From Spirosomataceae bacterium (lineage in GTDB: Bacteria; Bacteroidota; Bacteroidia; Cytophagales; Spirosomataceae), in assembly GCA_030731175.1 (NCBI GenBank), contig JANQUM010000145.1, positions 1 through 7,730 on the forward strand: DNA of 7,730 nt. The letters run 5' to 3'. The translations under genes were made by a program, and so were the position numbers. Below the pieces are notes generated by a model, which saw only the letters and a program-made list of their open reading frames with translations, had not been told where the DNA came from and ran no database searches. Below, piece after piece: positions 5,674 through 7,730 of the stretch. How positions within the stretch are numbered: the stretch's first letter is position 1; every line of letters begins with the position of its first letter.

Positions 5674-6303
5674 ATGAAAAAAGTAGCAATCAGTACATTA
5701 GCGTTATCAACAATTATGTTATCGTTTTTTGGGGCATCTGCACAGGGCGATAAATTTGAAATCGGATTAAAAGCGGGTGTAAATTTATCCCATATTCGAG
5801 GTGAAGGCGGTGGTTCATTTCAATCGTTCTGGGAAGATGAAGCCACCCGAACAACCGGGTTTACCGGAGGGGTTTATGCAAGAATTGGCGACGGATTCTT
5901 TATTCAGCCCGAGCTTCTAATTTCGCAAAAAGGCGGAAATTTTGTCGATATCGTTGGAATTGAGCGTTCGTTTAAGCAAACTTACCTCGATGTACCCATT
6001 TTAGTAGGTGCAAGGGTTTTGAATACAGTAAGAGTAAACGCGGGTCCAGTTGCCACTTTTTTGATTAACCGCGATGATTCATTTCTTCAGCAGATTGGTA
6101 TAAGCCAAGAAGACGGATTCCGCAAAGCACTATTGGGATATCAGGCAGGTGTAGGTTTTGACATTAAAAAAATCAGGGTTGATCTTCGCTACGAAGGAAA
6201 CATCAATGATGTGTTTAATATTGATTACAACAATCAACAAACCGAAGACCAATTCAGCGGAAAAGGCAGCCTGTACATGTTTACTGTCGGATACGCATTC
6301 TAA
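5674..6303 (+). CDS. Small outer-membrane beta-barrel protein (PF13568 porin-like family)
   Basis: The product has 209 residues. A Sec signal covers 1-23 (LALSTIMLSFFGASA before Q24). The mature sequence opens with FEIGLKAGVNLSHI, the typical first strand of the Bacteroidota small-barrel family, followed by TGFTGGVYARIGDGFFIQPE, LLISQKGG, TYLDVPILVGAR, VNAGPVATFLI, LGYQAGVGFDIKKIRVDLRY and a last strand LYMFTVGYAF ending in phenylalanine, as outer-membrane proteins usually do. The length is normal for the family. These proteins are common and mostly without a known substrate, so transport should not be assumed. It follows the OmpA-type lipoprotein by 36 bases, and the strong terminator at 6321-6363 closes the unit. 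The leader contains TATAAATTTA, one base off the TAnnTTTG box, so a separate weak promoter is possible. Confidence 0.9.
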   Translation: MKKVAISTLALSTIMLSFFGASAQGDKFEIGLKAGVNLSHIRGEGGGSFQSFWEDEATRTTGFTGGVYARIGDGFFIQPELLISQKGGNFVDIVGIERSFKQTYLDVPILVGARVLNTVRVNAGPVATFLINRDDSFLQQIGISQEDGFRKALLGYQAGVGFDIKKIRVDLRYEGNINDVFNIDYNNQQTEDQFSGKGSLYMFTVGYAF

Positions 6304-6320
6304 AAAGCAACGTGTGTCAC

Positions 6321-6363
6321 AAAAACGGGCAGCGAGTAATTTACTCACTGCCCGTTTTTTTTT
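6321..6363 (+). terminator. Strong intrinsic terminator, usable from both strands
   Basis: AAAAACGGGCAG (6321-6332) pairs with CTGCCCGTTTTT (6348-6359). After one C/A mismatch the stem continues as GAGTA (6334-6338) with TACTC (6342-6346) around an ATT loop. Nine T residues follow at 6355-6363. It starts 18 bases past the porin-like stop. On the minus strand the same stem is followed by TTTTTG, so it can also end the T9SS cargo gene, whose stop is at 6376. Confidence 0.92.
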
Positions 6364-6375
6364 AATTTTGAGAAA

Positions 6376-7730
6376 TTACTGCTTTACTATTTTTAGCGTT
6401 TCGTGCTTCCCTCCTAACTCAAGCCTGAGAAACATGACATTATTAGTGGCATTTGGAAGCAGTAGGACTTCCTCATTTTTACCCACTTTTGCGGTTATTT
6501 CTTTTCGAAAAAGTTGCTTTCCCGCAGCATCAAAAAACGTGAGCGTACCTATTTGCGGAACTATGGATGAAAATCGAACTTTCACCTCAGAATCAGCCGG
6601 ATTTGGAAAAACTGTTACTGCAAAATCATTGATGCCTGCTTCGGTATTCAAAACACTCATATCATAGGCACAAAGCGAGATTTCGTAGCCCTTAAGCGTT
6701 ATCAACCGCGACCAATTTCCGTATTTAACGGCTACAATGGTTTCTTCGTTTTCGTCTTTTGCGAACGGATTATGTGCCGCAACCAAAATGTTGTTCCCCT
6801 TTACAACGCCCCGCCAAACGGCACTCCGTTGTCGGTTTAGTTCATGAGCAGAAGTTTCGATAACTAACTCGTGTTCCCCCACAAAGAAATCTTTGTATTG
6901 AGAGAGGCGGTAAAGTCCTCTTGTAAAATATTCATAGGCAGAATTACCCGAATCTAAACTAAAAGTGGTTGGATCTTCCCAAAGCCAAAGCCCTGACGCA
7001 CCCGAAAAGAAAGGGAAAATTGCGGTTGCTTCTGCCATCCAGGGTCGAATTAATTTGTATCTCAGTGCAGGATTAGCACTATACCGCAGCCAAACGTACG
7101 GGTAAATCGGCTTATCAGACCACGCTTTATTCACCTCAATCTGAAACAACAAATAGCTCAGGTATTCTGGGGCAAACGGGCTCGGATAATCAAAGTAATA
7201 ATAAGCAGACGGCATCAGAATATTCATAGAATTGTAGAAGTTTCCCCCTACCCTATTTTCCGCAAAGTTTAACACGTTTGGGTTCAATACGGATTTATCC
7301 GTTTTCCAGGCTTCCCAGGAGCGGACTTGAATGTCAGCAAATGTGTTTAAAACTGGGGTATCAGCGTAAGAAGAAACTTTGCTTGAAAGCAAACCCCTAT
7401 CGGAGAAAACTTTAGTGGGCTTGAAGTACAACTCTTGCAGTTCCTGCTTATAAGCTTGAATAAAGTCGTTGTTATTTAACGCATTCACTTCCGCCGGAAT
7501 TGAAGGTAAACCCTTTAAAAGCAAAATAGAATCGTTTGATTTAATTTGCCGCTCTATGTCAAAAACAAACCAATCTACGTCAATTACCGGATTTCCGTTT
7601 GCATCAGTCGTGTTAGAAAAACCACGGTGTTCAAACTCCCATTTGTTTTGGTAAAGCTGCTCATCGTTTCCCCATGGGCTTCTCAGGCGTTGCCACGGCT
7701 GGCTTTCACCCCCATACGCAACGCCATAAT
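6376..7730 (-). CDS. T9SS-secreted protein with type A sorting domain, possible glycoside hydrolase-like TIM barrel (N-terminus cut by the window edge)
   Basis: The frame is open from the stop at 6376 through the window end, giving 450 C-terminal residues; the start and signal peptide lie outside. A TTG at 7524 is internal and not a start. Residues 369-450 form a type A T9SS sorting domain: FAVTVFPNPADSEVKVRF, LTFFDAAGKQLF, and the terminal ETLKIVKQ. The protein should therefore cross the outer membrane by type IX secretion and be anchored or released. The region before about residue 300 carries motifs resembling GH56/GH18-like barrels: DVDWFVFDIE with a D57-x-E59 pair, MPSAYYY at 172-178, PIYPYVWLRY at 207-216 and SGASGLWLWEDP at 242-253. 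A beta-rich segment (GNNILVAAHNPF and ITLKGYEISL) follows, like the C-terminal sandwich of many glycosidases. Sorting is well supported; the catalytic role is a tentative reading of motifs. It converges with the porin-like gene across the shared terminator. Confidence 0.88.
   Translation of the reverse strand, partial: YGVAYGGESQPWQRLRSPWGNDEQLYQNKWEFEHRGFSNTTDANGNPVIDVDWFVFDIERQIKSNDSILLLKGLPSIPAEVNALNNNDFIQAYKQELQELYFKPTKVFSDRGLLSSKVSSYADTPVLNTFADIQVRSWEAWKTDKSVLNPNVLNFAENRVGGNFYNSMNILMPSAYYYFDYPSPFAPEYLSYLLFQIEVNKAWSDKPIYPYVWLRYSANPALRYKLIRPWMAEATAIFPFFSGASGLWLWEDPTTFSLDSGNSAYEYFTRGLYRLSQYKDFFVGEHELVIETSAHELNRQRSAVWRGVVKGNNILVAAHNPFAKDENEETIVAVKYGNWSRLITLKGYEISLCAYDMSVLNTEAGINDFAVTVFPNPADSEVKVRFSSIVPQIGTLTFFDAAGKQLFRKEITAKVGKNEEVLLLPNATNNVMFLRLELGGKHETLKIVKQ

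Noticed and set aside
6158..6667. Plus-strand open frame of 169 codons crossing the terminator
   Set aside because: It spans the end of the porin-like gene, the strong terminator and the antisense of the T9SS sorting domain, so it cannot be a coherent gene.

Overview
The window looks like ordinary chromosome of a Bacteroidota bacterium, perhaps Cytophagales or a relative. The signs are a type IX secretion (T9SS) C-terminal sorting domain, small PF13568-type outer-membrane barrels, A-rich leaders without clear Shine-Dalgarno sites, and one exact TAnnTTTG -7 promoter box. The lineage is an inference from gene content. No rRNA, tRNA, insertion sequence, integrase, CRISPR array or phage structural gene was seen. 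Nine protein genes are supported, two of them cut by the window ends.

Layout. (1) 1-709, minus: N-terminal part of a CcmF/CcsA-type cytochrome c maturation protein. (2) 840-3431, plus: a three-gene envelope run made of a predicted outer-membrane barrel, a periplasmic thioredoxin-fold protein with a long helical/TPR-like tail (CKPC), and a small thioredoxin-fold lipoprotein (CGPC). (3) 3414-4655, minus: a three-gene run, in transcription order a YtxH-like single-span protein, a two-span phage-holin-family (DUF1469-like) protein, and an unrecognised coiled-coil protein. A strong hairpin lies between its first and second genes. Its last gene overlaps the last gene of run 2 tail to tail by 18 bp. 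(4) 4656-4929: a 274-bp divergent intergenic region carrying a perfect 8+8 bp palindrome. (5) 4930-6303, plus: an OmpA-family lipoprotein with a glycine-zipper segment, then a small outer-membrane barrel, closed by a strong terminator that can serve both strands. (6) 6376 to the window end, minus: C-terminal part of a large T9SS-secreted protein that may be a glycoside hydrolase-like TIM barrel.

Almost everything here is envelope biology. Runs 2 and 5 supply barrels, thiol-disulfide proteins and a peptidoglycan-binding lipoprotein. Run 3 resembles in layout the small stress-linked membrane-protein operons of other bacteria (YqjD/YqjE/YqjK type). I see no clear new defence or mobile system. 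The points most worth checking are the YtxH/holin/coiled-coil module with its internal hairpin, the tandem thioredoxin paralogues with different active-site dipeptides and different anchoring, and the possible GH56/GH18-like fold of the T9SS cargo protein.
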